Shown piece after piece: positions 1 to 10,813 of a stretch of 64,000 nucleotides of DNA. The notes below the pieces were generated by a model, which did no database searches, was not told the DNA's origin, and saw only the letters and a program-made list of their open reading frames with translations. This stretch comes from Cephalotus follicularis (lineage: Eukaryota; Streptophyta; Magnoliopsida; Oxalidales; Cephalotaceae), in the NCBI GenBank assembly GCA_001972305.1, contig BDDD01000421.1, positions 334,507 to 398,506 of the forward strand. Direction: 5' to 3'. Made by a program: the position numbers and the translations under genes. Each line of letters opens with the position of its first letter. Within the stretch, counting starts at the first letter, position 1.

Positions 1-1245
1 GGATGGCTGCAGGAATGAATTAAATAATATAAGTGGGTGATAAGTGCAATGGAGTAATGTTATAATATGTGATAAGTGCAGATTTTGATAAGTTCAATGA
101 ATATAATATTAATAAATGAATAAAGAATGAGTGTAAGAGTAATGAATATAAATGAAAGGAAGATGTTAGTGTTATTAGTAGAAGACATTGATAAATGTAA
201 TGAATGTAGTATAGTATAAAAAGGCAAACCTCAAAATAAATGGAAATGTAATGTTACTATATTGATAATGTACTATTAATATAGTGTCAATGTACTGTAC
301 TGTGCCTGATCACCAATTGAGATGAGCTAACTGATCACCGATTGAGATGAGCCGTCAGATCACCAATTGAGATGAGCCTACGGGATCACCAAGATAGCCC
401 AATGGATCACCGATCGAGATGAGCCGTCGGATCACCAACTGAGATGAGCCGACTGATCACCGACCGAGATGAGCCACACTGACTGTTACTGTTAATGTTA
501 TAATTATTGTATAGCGTACTGAATGACTGTTACTGACACTGTATAATGTTTATGTTCCTCTCCTCTGCCTTTAACGCCTAGAGCGCGTACATTGCTCTTC
601 CTCAAGTGGAGGAATCCGAGGAACCGGTCTGCCTAAAATATAATGTTGCTTTCTGTCCCGGCTTCCCTGCCTTGACGTCTGGAGTACGTTATCGCTCCTC
701 CTTAAGCTGGGGATTCCGAGGAAGGATTTATAATGATGGAATGGTTGTACTAATTGAATTGTACCGTTATCGACTGCCATTGACTGTTTATCGATTGGAT
801 TGTATTGATATACTGCATCTCTCATTTGCATTGCATATGCTTGCTACATCTGCATTTCAAGATGCATGGTGGTAGTTCCTACACGACCAGTGGTCGTTGA
901 CCCATTGCATTTTAATGTAATGGGTCAGGTACAGGTGGAGCTTCGCATGCAAGCTGAGGATTGAAGCCCCGAGTGAGTCTTCTCCCTCTCATTGCAGTTC
1001 GACGACCCACGAAGTATGGTGATGACTTATTGTATGACATTCCGGCTTGTGACAGAGGTTTATTTATGACTATATTGTATAACATTGGGTTTTATCCATG
1101 AAAGTAATTGTTTTATTGGAATGATCCACATGCATTATTATATTGTTTAAATGTTGTTAATTTTCGCTGAAAATTGGATAATGAATGATACTGTTAGTAG
1201 TGCGTCAAACCTTGAGGGTTGACCCTTGGGGTTTAGGGCGTTACA
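1..1245 (+). repeat. Element A 5' LTR, right-hand 1,245 bp
   Basis: This segment matches 9569-10813 at exactly equal length with scattered substitutions, so the two are the LTRs of one retrotransposon. The left 2.05 kb of this LTR lies outside the window. It ends GCGTTACA, followed after four bases by a tRNA primer site, which fixes the 5' LTR boundary. It holds a 25-bp tandem array (308-480) and a diverged internal duplication around 545-735 built on CTTCCTCAAG...CCGAGGAA. Small open frames here are not conserved between the two LTR copies and are not taken as genes. Confidence 0.9.
308..480 (+). repeat. 25-bp tandem array GATCACC(A/G)ATTGAGATGAGC
   Basis: Seven diverged head-to-tail units of about 25 bp, each starting GATCACC and most containing GAGATGAGCC, lie inside the element A LTR. 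One unit is shortened. The same array is present at 9876-10048 in the other LTR, so it existed before insertion. Each unit contains GATC. Its role is unknown. Confidence 0.85.
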
Positions 1246-1249
1246 GACT

Positions 1250-1262
1250 TGGTATCAGAGCC
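1250..1262 (+). other. Primer binding site (tRNA-iMet type), element A
   Basis: TGGTATCAGAGCC begins four bases after the end of the 5' LTR. It is the standard plant complement to the 3' end of initiator methionine tRNA, used to prime minus-strand synthesis in Ty3/gypsy chromoviruses. Confidence 0.9.
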
Positions 1263-2159
1263 GCGGTTCTCCTATTCTGGATACTCCAGTAAGGAGTCAT
1301 TGGCTTATAAAGTTACTGCATGCGGACAAACAAGTGGATATTAACCCTTTGAAGTTATACAAAAGGTGAAATTAGACGGTCGTCGAAATGGAACTGCACG
1401 AGGAGCAAGAACCGAGACGTTGAATGGACGTACTCGAACTCTGAGAGATGCAGAAGAAGTGAATGTTACCTAAGAAATCATAGAGAGGTCCATGACGTAT
1501 GAAATGGATAAGTGACAGATTGACTGATTGATAGACTGAATGGTTTAAGGGACTCTAAGCTAGAACCCTTGGAAACTAGCTAATGAATAATTAGTGAATG
1601 ACTGATTGCACGATGGATTGAGTGAATGATTGAATGATGGTTGACTGATTGGACAGTTAAGTGAACGAATGACCGAAAAAGAGAGAAGCGGTTGATGAAA
1701 TATATATGTTCATATGGGACAACATATATATTTAGTGAACCACTAGATATTAACAATGTATATATATGTTGGTATGGGACGATATATATATATATATATG
1801 TAGTCAACTTCTAGATTCCCAGTAGAATGTTAAGTGGGCATAAATGGTATCGAATTGGAACTGAATGGACTAAGAATGAATGGATTGTGATTAAATGGAC
1901 TGTTATTGAATGGATGAACGAATTGAATGATTACGGATTGTACGGTTATGGAATGATTATGGAATGATGGGCTATTTACACGTAATGTGTATGTCGATTT
2001 AGACAGGAAGGTGTGACCTTCAATGTGCCAGAGCAGTCTCCGTTCCAGCCTTGGAATGCTAACCGAACCAAATAATGTCTACTATGAAGACCCATAGACT
2101 CTTAAGGCAAAGTTGTAATACTTTCCTGGCATATGTTATGGACAGTAGCAGATGAGTAC
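1263..2159 (+). other. Element A leader and eroded gag region
   Basis: About 0.9 kb between the primer site and the first recognisable pol sequence. An intact gag would need more room than this, and no CCHC knuckle or capsid motif could be found, so gag is deleted or beyond recognition. The stretch 1500-1960 is dominated by short GATTGACTGA/GAATGATTG-like words, and 1775-1800 is a TA-rich microsatellite. Confidence 0.6.
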
Positions 2160-3096
2160 CGAAATTTGAGGTTGTCCCGGTAATTAGTGAATACCCGGAC
2201 GTGTTCCAGGAAAACTAACATCTTTACCTCCTGATAGAAATTTAGAGTTTTCTACAGACTTGATACCAGAACATCACTTATATCGAGAGCTCCTTATCAA
2301 AAGGCTCCCCCTAAATTTAAGGAATTAAATGTGAAATTGCTGGAGTTACTCGATAAATGTTTCCTCCAACTGAGTGCTCTCCATGAGAAGCACCAATCTT
2401 GTTTGTTAAAATGAAGGACGGATCGTTGCAAATGGACATTGATTATCGGCAGCTCAATAAAGTGATTGTTAAGAATAAATATTTGCTGTTGTATATCGAT
2501 GAGTCATTTGATCGACTGAGGGTATCAATGGTGTTCTCCAAGTTGGATCTGAGAGCCGGATATCATCAGCTCAGAATTCAGAAGGAAGATATTCTGAAGA
2601 CGGTTTTTTTTTGGATCACGATGTGGACACTATGAAAATTGTAGTAATGTCGTTCGGGGTGACCAATGCCCTGCTACATTTCTGAGGTTGATGAATCAAG
2701 TGTGCAGTCCTGTAACACCCCGCGCCCGCAGAGCGGACATGTGACATTACTCTCAATCCAATACACAAAACAATGGTCGGGACTAGCAATAAAAAAATGC
2801 GGAAAACTTAAAACTTTACAATACATAACACTTGCGGAAGATACAATACCAATCCATCCATACAGTACAATGCAAATCTTTTACAATACTAGTATTTTAC
2901 AATACACTTATCAATCTTTCAATACAGTATTACAATACAGTACATTCCAAACTTCACTACAATCTCATAACCAGCCTTGCGGTACCCAAGCAGTCATGCG
3001 ATCAATCGAGTCTTCAATCCTTCTGTTCGCTGCTACCTGCTGCCCTACCTATGCCGCACACAAAGGTACAACACAGCCCCACCCCGAAGGATGGGG

Positions 3097-3113
3097 TTAG
3101 CCACACTGGCTAA
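3097..3113 (-). promoter_or_regulatory. TTAGCC/GGCTAA hairpin in solo LTR
   Basis: TTAGCC-ACACT-GGCTAA is a perfect 6-bp stem with a 5-nt loop. Its position, next to a run of C/G near the TGTAACACC end, matches the longer-loop hairpins in elements B, D and E. The stem is conserved although the loop differs, which suggests a structural role in the transcript or DNA. Function is inferred only from conservation. Confidence 0.6.
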
Positions 3114-4109
3114 GCAGAAACCCCATGCAGCATGTATGCATGTACAATGTGCAATATTGGTGACAATCAATACAATATCAATGTGCGGTGTACAATATCA
3201 ATGCATGACATGGCAAATGTACATGTACAATTGGCGATCAGACTACCCATATGACACTAGTCCATAACAGAGCATACGGATAGAATCTATAACAAACAAT
3301 CAATCAATCAATGGCAGACACTCAATGGTGGTGTATGAAACACCCAATCAATCAATCAATATCCTATAGAGCGTGCGACCGATGTCAATTCGGTGTCAAT
3401 CAGTTAGCAGTGATCAATCCCATGGAAGGTAGTCCTTCAAAAAGGGTGGGAGATCTACCTATGGTCCTTAGACTGATCAGGTCTGAAACACATAGATCTT
3501 CCAGCCTATGGCTGGGCCAATACAATCTCAATGAGCTACAACTGAGGGAGCTACTGATGCTGTTAGGGAGCTACGACCCTCAGCGAGCGTCAATCGTCAA
3601 TCAATCGTGCTCGTCAGAACCTGCTCGTCAGCAAGACAATACAATACAAGAAACAATCGACGAAATAGGTGGATAAAGTCGACCTAACATGCTGACGTAA
3701 ACCACAAGGTCGCTCTATAGGATCCATACAATGCAATCAATCAATCAATTGAGTCAGTACAATATTAAGTAAAGTCAATAAGTGGTGGTGTCCAATGGAG
3801 AAATGGGAACGTGCGTCCATCGTACCGACTTAGACTCACAACGACACTCATGGCACAAACAATCGATCAATGTATCAATACAACGTCGAAGCAAGGCCGG
3901 TAAGTGGTGGTGCCTAATGGAGGGATGGGAACGTGCGCCCATTTTACCGACTTAGACTCACAGCAACACTCATGACTTAAGCAATCAATCGGTCAGTGTA
4001 ATCATAAAAACTGTTTTCAAACACTTGAACACCTCAAGTGAGGCTCCGGTCAAGTGGCGATGTGAAAAGAAGTGAAAAACTAGCTTTAAAACAGTTAAAA
4101 ACTCCTTTC

Positions 4110-4440
4110 AGTACATTAGGCGTCGATGTCTTTGGTGAAAGACATCGACTCCTTTTTAAAACGGTGGAAAGACGTCGATGTCTTTCCCTATTTATGTAGA
4201 GAACTGGCCAAAGATGTCGACGTTCTTGGAGAAAGGCGTCGACGCTTTTCAATGAAAATAGCTTGAGAATGCTCATCGATATTTGGCATCGATGTCTTTC
4301 CAGGGGAGAGACATCTCGAGGCAAAGACGTTGACGTCTTTGAAAGACGTCGATGTCTTTGCTACAGAATCAAGGATAAAGCACTCAGATGAGAAAGACAT
4401 CGACGTCTTTGGGCTAAGGGTCGATGTCTTTTCCGGGCAA
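4110..4440. repeat. Array of GACATCGACGTCTTT-like palindromes
   Basis: About ten diverged copies of a word such as AAGACGTCGATGTCTTT, in both orientations because it is nearly self-complementary, are spaced by 10-40 bp inside the solo LTR. On the - strand the array is downstream of the LTR TATA box. The same word recurs in the unrelated LTRs F (31800-32230) and I (60595-60900). Confidence 0.85.
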
Positions 4441-5397
4441 AGTCAATTTTTATGCAGAAAAATGACCAATCTCGAGTTAAAATCCAATTTAAAGCCATTC
4501 TTTGAAAACCAAAGTTTAAAATCAATTATTTGAGTTTAGTAAGACTAGTTACAACCTTCCAAATTCAATTTCAATCCTTTAATTAACAATTAGGTCAAGG
4601 ATTAGCTATAAACCCTAAAAACCTCAATTCACCCAATTCAATCACTCAATCAATCATGCAATTCAGTCAATCAATCAATAAAACAATAGGCAATTCAATA
4701 AAGAAGTCCTACCTATCACTGAAGCTTCAAAAGTTGAGCTCCCAATCAATCGATCTGCAGAAATCGCCCAAAAATCTGCTACTTTCTTGTTCAATCGGTA
4801 AGCCACCATTTGTAATCACTATCCTTGTTGATGGATATGCAATTCCGGCTGCAAGGGATGAAGATGGAGGCTCCAGCTAGAGAGAGAGAGAGGGAGAAGG
4901 ATAGAGAGAGGGAGAAGAGTGAAGAATGAAGAGATAAGAGTGAGAAATTGACTTATATAGTCAATTCGACCAACTCTCCGAAACTCAGCCCAGAATCCCG
5001 ACTATACATGCATATGATCAATACAGTATCAATAGGTATAAGAATACCTCAATTCAATACAATACAGTACGGTCTAATACGGTACGATGTATGCATGAAC
5101 AGTACAACAGGGAATTCGGGTCGTCACAAGTCCATATCTTGATTGCTTTGTCGTAATCCTTATTAATGATATCCTAGTGCACTTAAAGATAATGAAAGAG
5201 TATGGAGAACATCTATACTTGGCATTGCAAACTCTTAGGGATTGTCGGCTATATGCCAAGATCCGTGAATGAAAACTCTGATTGTCAAAGGTGCCTTTCT
5301 GGGACATATCATATCCGATGCCGGATTGTCAAGTGGATCCTCCAAAGATTGAAGCGGTTAAAGCCTGGAAACGGCCAATGAATGTGACGGAGATCCG

Positions 5398-5838
5398 AGG
5401 GCCGATGCGTCTATGGTGTCGCATGTGGCTCTCCTATGGTAACGTCCGAGCATGCTATGCCATGCCAAGCTCTCCACTGGCAACGATAAACATAGCAACT
5501 ATGCGCCAGTATGCACCGAGCGTTCCTCTGCCATACGTGCCGAGCCTATGTCCCGAGCTCTAATTCAGGCATCCGAGGACACAATGGTGTAGTACATCGT
5601 AGCTCCCTTGCATAGGAACTCTCATATGCTACAAATGGCGTATAAAGCCGAGGATGAACACCCAGTGTCCTAAACATAGCATAGTATCGAGCACTGTCCA
5701 GAGTTCTGCTAGGTATGCCAAGCGCTTCACATTGTGAGCATACAGCACTGAGATTTCCTCTGGCAACTACGAATTCCCCCTACTATGCATGCTATAATCC
5801 TGAATATTGCCTTGCATGTATGCCCAATAATGTGAATA
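5398..5838 (+). repeat. GC-rich module inserted in element A pol
   Basis: The RT reading frame stops at VTEIR (about 5397) and resumes at SFLGVAE (5839). The roughly 440 bp between is GC-rich and built of words such as TGCCATGCCAAGCTCTCC, CCTCTGCCATA and GTGCCGAGC, which also fill 8100-9530 in the LTR of the same element. No terminal inverted repeats or clear target duplication were found. It may be a small non-coding insertion or a gene-conversion patch from the LTR. Confidence 0.7.
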
Positions 5839-7110
5839 AGCTTCCTTGGCGTAGCAGAATGCTACCTTCGTTTTGTTGAAGGATTTTCGCGCACAACTAC
5901 TCCTCTGACTCGATTGACGCAGAAAAATGTAGCTTTTGAATGGAATGGACAATGTGAACGGAGCATCCAGGAGCTCGAACATCGTTTGACTTCTGTGCCT
6001 ATCTTGGCTTCACCGGAAGGCAGTAAAGGTTTTGTGATGTATATAGTGATGCATCAGGCAGTGGCTTGAGTTGTGTCTTGATAATGTTGTGAAAGATGTA
6101 CTAAGTCGCCAGTTAGCCTGCTTAATATTTTCTCGTATACAGGTACGTCAATGTTATTGGAAAACTCAATGTACGGATGGAATACTGCTTAAGGCTACAA
6201 TGAATGATCAAGGTGAATGGAAATGTGTTTCTGGATTCCTGGTGATGAATTAATAAAATCCTGAGGCAGAGTTTGTATACTTTATAGAATTAAAGGATGA
6301 ACTGTTGCCATACGCTCACTGCTCCAAATTTTCGGTGCATCTAACGATTAGCAAGATGTACTGGGATTTGAAGCCTATTTTAGTGAATGATATGAAGAAA
6401 GAGCAGGCACCGTCACCATGGGCTTGCCTTGCCCCTCAATTTACGGGATTGATGCCTACCTAGGAAGCAAAAGTGTATACCATGAATCAGAGTAGTACAA
6501 TGGGAAGCGTCTTGGTTTACAAAGAACAACGACTAACCTGAATGTTACATGAAATATTGTTGATCGCTTCTCTAAAAGTGCTCTTCTCCTTGTGATAAAA
6601 AACCATATACTCTCTTGAACGGATAGCAGCCTTGTACATTGCAGAGAATGTAAGGCTTCACGGAGTGCCGATCCATGTAATGTCTGATAGGGACCCTCGT
6701 ATTATGTCCCAATTCTGAGAAAATTTCAAACAACTCTTGGTACTCGACAGTGTTCCAACACTGTATTCCATCTCCAGGCCGATAATCAGTCTAAAAGAAC
6801 CCCATTTTATTAGTTCAAACTGGGTGAACGGAGTCTTTTGGGACCAAAGTTGGTGCCAAAAACTATAAAAAAAGGCTGAATAATTAAGAAAAATACTGTT
6901 ACCGATGCAAAATAGAGCAGAGAAGTTATGCAGACTACAGCATAAGGAAACTGGAAAGTACAATGGAAGACCAGGAAGGCCGAGAAATTCCTTATTGGCC
7001 TCCGATTTGATATCGGGCTGTGAAACGAAAGCATGATAATGGAAACGGTGGGCGAAATTGATGGTATTTTTGGGAATGAATCGATAACGGACCCACATCT
7101 TTTGGGAATC

Positions 7111-7521
7111 AATAAATGGATTTAATGTATTGTATTGATGAAATGATAATGGAAAGTGACGGAATTGTTGTGAATCATATGGTTATGGGCCGAATGGCCC
7201 TGCATATGAGACGAATGATTGAAGAATGTACTGTTATAAAGCGTATAGCCCAGGGATTGTACTGTTACTGAATCGTATGTCTGGATGATGTGCGTGGTTA
7301 ACTATCTATGTATGCTGATGCGGGACAGTATACATATTTTGTTAGCCTCTAGACGATCACCAGAAGGATGAATTAACATGATACTGGTGTATCATTAATG
7401 TTACGGTAATGCCATGGAAGTGTATAAGTGCAACGGAAGCGTAGAAATGACATGTGGGTGATGTATCCTCACCTGCTTTTCCTTAGAATCTCGGGACGAG
7501 ATTCATCTAGGGGGGGAGGAT
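7111..7521 (+). other. Element A 3' untranslated region and polypurine tract
   Basis: Non-coding stretch between the last integrase-like residues and the 3' LTR. It carries TCTCGGGACGAGATTCATCT, the common pre-LTR motif of chromoviruses, and ends in the purine tract AGGGGGGGAGGAT (7509-7521), the primer for plus-strand DNA synthesis. Confidence 0.8.
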
Positions 7522-7863
7522 TGTAATACTTGGAATTTTATAAATAATTGAGGTGTGGAAATTAGGCTCAAAACGTGATACTGTTATTGGACTAGAAATT
7601 GAGTTAATGAATAAATGACATTTTGGACCGAAATGTGATAGATGAATGAATGGAGCCTTGAGCCAAATCTGGTCCAAGGGAAAGGAAGGAGAATTTGGGC
7701 TTGGAAATATTATTATGCTATTGGGCTTAATAGCGTTAATATTGGGCTAAATTGAATAAAGGGAGAATTGGAGAATTTGGCTGATTCTAACCAGTCCTCA
7801 GCCCAATCCAGTGAATGAATGGTAAGATAGCTCCAGGGAATTCTAGAGAATTCCACTGGTAGC

Positions 7864-7872
7864 TATAAATAG
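7864..7872 (+). promoter_or_regulatory. LTR TATA box of element A
   Basis: TATAAATAG, a canonical plant TATA box, lies 343 bp into the LTR and is followed by GAGAAGTGG and a purine-rich leader. It is the likely start of the element's transcript, which would place the GC-rich module in the 5' leader. Confidence 0.7.
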
Positions 7873-8099
7873 AGAAGTGGTGAGTGTAGGAGGGACTATT
7901 GGCATTTCGGGAGAGAAAGCGACAAGGAGAAGTTGTAACAGTGAGCAAAGGAAGGAAGGCAAAGGAGGAATCAGTGGTCGAAGAGAGCTCACCATTTCCA
8001 GGTAGGATTCTACTCCCTACTCAGTGATCTATTTTTATGCGTATGTGATTGCTCTGGCTAGATTTAGGAAATGGCAGAGATAGAATGGTTGCAAAGTGT

Positions 8100-9530
8100 T
8101 TAGTGGCCCCTTTCATTTAAATCATCTCCATGTGCCGAGTACAACTTTTGCATGCAAAATAACATTCCCAGCGCATGTATGCAGAGTGAGGCTTTAAGCA
8201 TACTGAATAGTGCCTTAAGTGCACTGTGCATGTGCCTAACTATACATCCGGAGCAGTGCTCCATGCACCCGTGCATACCGCACAGTGCGCACCCATATTC
8301 TCTCCTCTAGCTGCGTACTGAGCTCTTCAATGGCATGCGCTATATACTGTGAGAAGGGGAGGCACTGTCCACTGTTCATATGCAATTCGACCGTGTAAGG
8401 CGCCATAACACACGCCTGGGAAGAGCACCCGAGCTGCCATGGTGTGCGGAGGAGCCCCATACCCAAGCTGCCATGGTGCCGAGGAGCATCGTACCAGGGA
8501 AGTATCGTGCCGATGAGGCATTGTACCAAGCAACCATCTGCAGCCTAGCGTGGAGTATGCAAAGCGTCATCACGCGTGCACACTGGGCATGCCAAGTTAG
8601 TGCCCATGCTTAGTTTGCATGCGCTAATATGCCGAGGGTGCATGAGCAGTGTGTTCTCGTCCTGTTATGCGCACAGAGATGCCATGCTCTCTAGTAGCCG
8701 AGCTCATTTCTGGGAGCATCCAAGTATGCAACGGCGCCAGTCCTCTGCATGCATCTTAAGTGTGAAAGATGGTGTGCGTTGCCAAGCTCTCCACTGCCTG
8801 AGCTGTTATGGTGTCCAGGAACAATGGCGCCGAGCAGTGATGTCTGAGGTGCGGAGCTCTCCATCCCAAGCAGTGCACCAGTGCTGCTGAGCACACTACA
8901 CCCATGCGTCCCAAGCATGGTGCCGATCCTCTGCTAGGCGTCCGAGGAGCCATCATGGTCTCCTCTTCCATACGCTGAGCTCCCCTCCAGTGTGCGCCGA
9001 GCTCCCATACCCAAGCTACCATGGTGCCGAACTCACCTGTCGAGCTGCCATGGTGCCGAGGAGCTTAAGAGTCGGGATCCTCTGGCTATACCCGAGCATG
9101 CGTCTTGTGAGCGTCCGAGCACGATGGGTTCCCGACCTGGTCCTCTGCATGCATCCTGTGCATGTGGAGCTTGATAGCCGAGCTCTCTATTGATACGCGT
9201 TGAGCGTTCCTCTGCTACGCACGTCATCCTTTTCCAGGTATGCATCGCACATGAGTTCTCCTCTGCCACACTTGGTACAACGCCGAGGGTGGACCGCCAT
9301 GCATCTTGAGCACGCAGGAGCAGGTGCCGAGCTTCCCCCACAGCGTGAGTGTGCATATAGAGCATACAGGGGCAGTGCCTGAGCTGTCCTCTGCCATACC
9401 TGCATCGCCCTCTGCATGGTGCCCTAAGATGCATACATCTGAAACTCCCCTCTGCCATGGATGACGACTAAGCCCTCCTGTGCATGCGCTGGGCAGCGCC
9501 CACGAGCGTGCATGGACGCCTTATGTAATG
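8100..9530 (+). repeat. GC-rich, word-repetitive LTR module
   Basis: A 1.4-kb stretch much richer in G+C than its surroundings, made of shuffled copies of words such as CCATACCCAAGCTGCCATGG, GCCATGGTGCCGAGGAG, TCCTCTGCCATA and TGCATGCATCCT. Because stop codons are rare in such composition, several frames on both strands stay open for 60-140 codons. None has a recognisable domain and the phrases repeat in different frames, so they are not called as genes. A related block sits at 5398-5838. Confidence 0.75.
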
Positions 9531-10813
9531 GTTAAGTGATTTTAGAAAGGCTTTTGTATATAAACTGGGGATGGCTGCAGGAATGAATTAAATAATATAA
9601 GTGGGTGATAAGTGCAATGGAGTAATGTTATAATATGTGATAAGTGCAGATTTTGATAAGTGCAATGAATAGAATATTAATGAATGAATAAAGAATGAGT
9701 GTAAGTGTAATGAATATAAATGAAAGGAAGATGTTAGTGTTATTAGTTGAAGAGATTGATAAATGTAATGGATGTAGTATAGTATAAAAAGGCAGACCTC
9801 ATAATAAATGGAAATGTAATGTTACTGTATTGATAATGTACTGTTAATGTAGTGTCAATGTACTGTACTGTGCCTGATCACCAATTGAGATGAGCTGAAT
9901 GATCACCGATTGAGATGAGCCGTCAGATCACCGATTGAGATGTGCCTACGGGATCACCGAGATAGCCCAATGGATCACCGACCGAGATGAGCCGTCGGAT
10001 CACCAACTGAGATGAGCCGACTGATCACCGACCGAGATGAGCCACACTGACTGTTACTGTTAATGTTATAATTATTGTATAGCGTACTGAATGACTGTTA
10101 CTGACACTATATAATGTTTATGTTCCTCTCCTCTGCCTTTAACGCCTAGAGCGCGTACATTGCTCTTCCTCAAGCCGAGGAATTCGAGGAACCGGTCTGC
10201 CTAAAATATAATGTTGCTTTCCATCCCGGCTTCCCTGCCTTGACGTCTGGAGTATGTTATCGCTCCTCCTTAAGCAGGGGATGCCGAGGAAGGATTTATA
10301 ATGATGGAATGATTGTACTGAATGAACCGTACCGTTATCGACTGCCATTGACTCTTTATCGATTGGATTGTATTGATATACTGCATCTCTCATTTGTATT
10401 GCATATGCTTGCTACATCTGCATTTCACAATGCGTGGTGGTAGTTCCTACACGATCAGTGGTTGCTGACCCATTGCATTTTAAGGTAATGGGTCAGGTAC
10501 AGGTGGAGCTTCGCAAGCAAGCTGAGGGTTGAAGCCTTGGGTGAGTCTTCTCCCTCTCATTGCAGTTCGACGACCCACAAAGTATAGTGATGACTTATTG
10601 TATGACCTGCCGGCTTGTGGCAGAGCTTTATTTATGATTGTATTGTATAACATTGGGTTTTATCCACGAAAGTAATTGTTTTATTGGAATAATCCGCGTG
10701 TATTATTATATTGTTTAAATGTTTTTAATTTCCGCTGAAAATTGGATAATGAATGATACTGTTAGTAGCGCGTCAAACCTTGAGGGTTGACCCTTGGGGT
10801 TTGGGGCATTACA

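Larger units (their letters stand above)
2711..5128 (-). mobile_element. Solo LTR (Ty3/gypsy type) inside RT of element A
   Basis: A 2,418-bp segment begins TGTAACACCCC and ends GGTCGTCACA, and is flanked by the 5-bp duplication AGTCC (2706-2710 and 5129-5133). Removing the segment and one copy of the duplication restores one continuous RT reading frame across the junction. On the - strand it starts TGTGACGACC and ends GGGGTGTTACA, like the other Tekay-type LTRs here, and has a TATA box at 4951-4960 (CTATATAAG) followed by a CT-rich leader. No internal region or second LTR is present, so it is a solo LTR left by recombination. The open frames at 2666-3676 within or overlapping it are not genes. 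Confidence 0.9.
2160..7110 (+). pseudogene. Element A pol (Ty3/gypsy), heavily decayed and interrupted
   Basis: Remains of a polyprotein read in pieces. A region before reverse transcriptase (YPDVF motif, about 2190) is followed by RT at 2396-2710 with [21 protein letters not shown] and SFGVTNA. RT resumes at 5129 with the active-site block degraded to INDILV. FLG...RFVEGFSR and TRLTQKNVAFEW, the start of RNase H, follow from 5839, then IVDRFSKSA and VRLHGVPIHV(M)SDRDP of integrase at about 6545-6700, and an integrase tail (GPKLVPKTIKK) near 6840. Many stops and frameshifts separate these blocks. The element resembles Tekay/Del-type chromoviruses, but no chromodomain was found. Two foreign segments, 2711-5128 and 5398-5838, interrupt it. 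It cannot make an active enzyme. Confidence 0.85.
7522..10813 (+). repeat. Element A 3' LTR, 3,292 bp
   Basis: Starts TGTAAT directly after the polypurine tract and ends ATTACA, a perfect inverted 6-mer. Its last 1,245 bp match 1-1245. At nearly 3.3 kb it is very long for a Tekay-like LTR. The modules are: U3 with a TATA box at 7864; a GC-rich, word-repeat region at 8100-9530 with many overlapping open frames; a second TATA-like site (TATATAAAC) near 9557; a 25-bp tandem array at 9876-10048; and the U5-like tail. The target duplication cannot be checked because the left end is outside the window. Confidence 0.9.

Noticed and set aside
1250..1262. Possible tRNA fragment
   Set aside because: Only the 13-base match expected of a primer binding site; no tRNA gene structure around it.
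2666..3676. Open frames of 78-144 codons on the + strand
   Set aside because: They lie in or across the edge of a solo LTR; translation is low in complexity and has no recognisable motif.
5282..5563. 93-codon ORF
   Set aside because: First part is decayed RT, second part is the inserted GC-rich module; a chance fusion, not a gene.
6658..7112. Open frames of 100-146 codons on the - strand
   Set aside because: They are opposite to readable integrase remnants on the + strand and have no domain.
8236..9458. Several overlapping open frames of 60-141 codons on both strands
   Set aside because: They follow from GC-rich, stop-poor repeated words in an LTR. No domain, no consistent frame, and the phrases recur in different frames.
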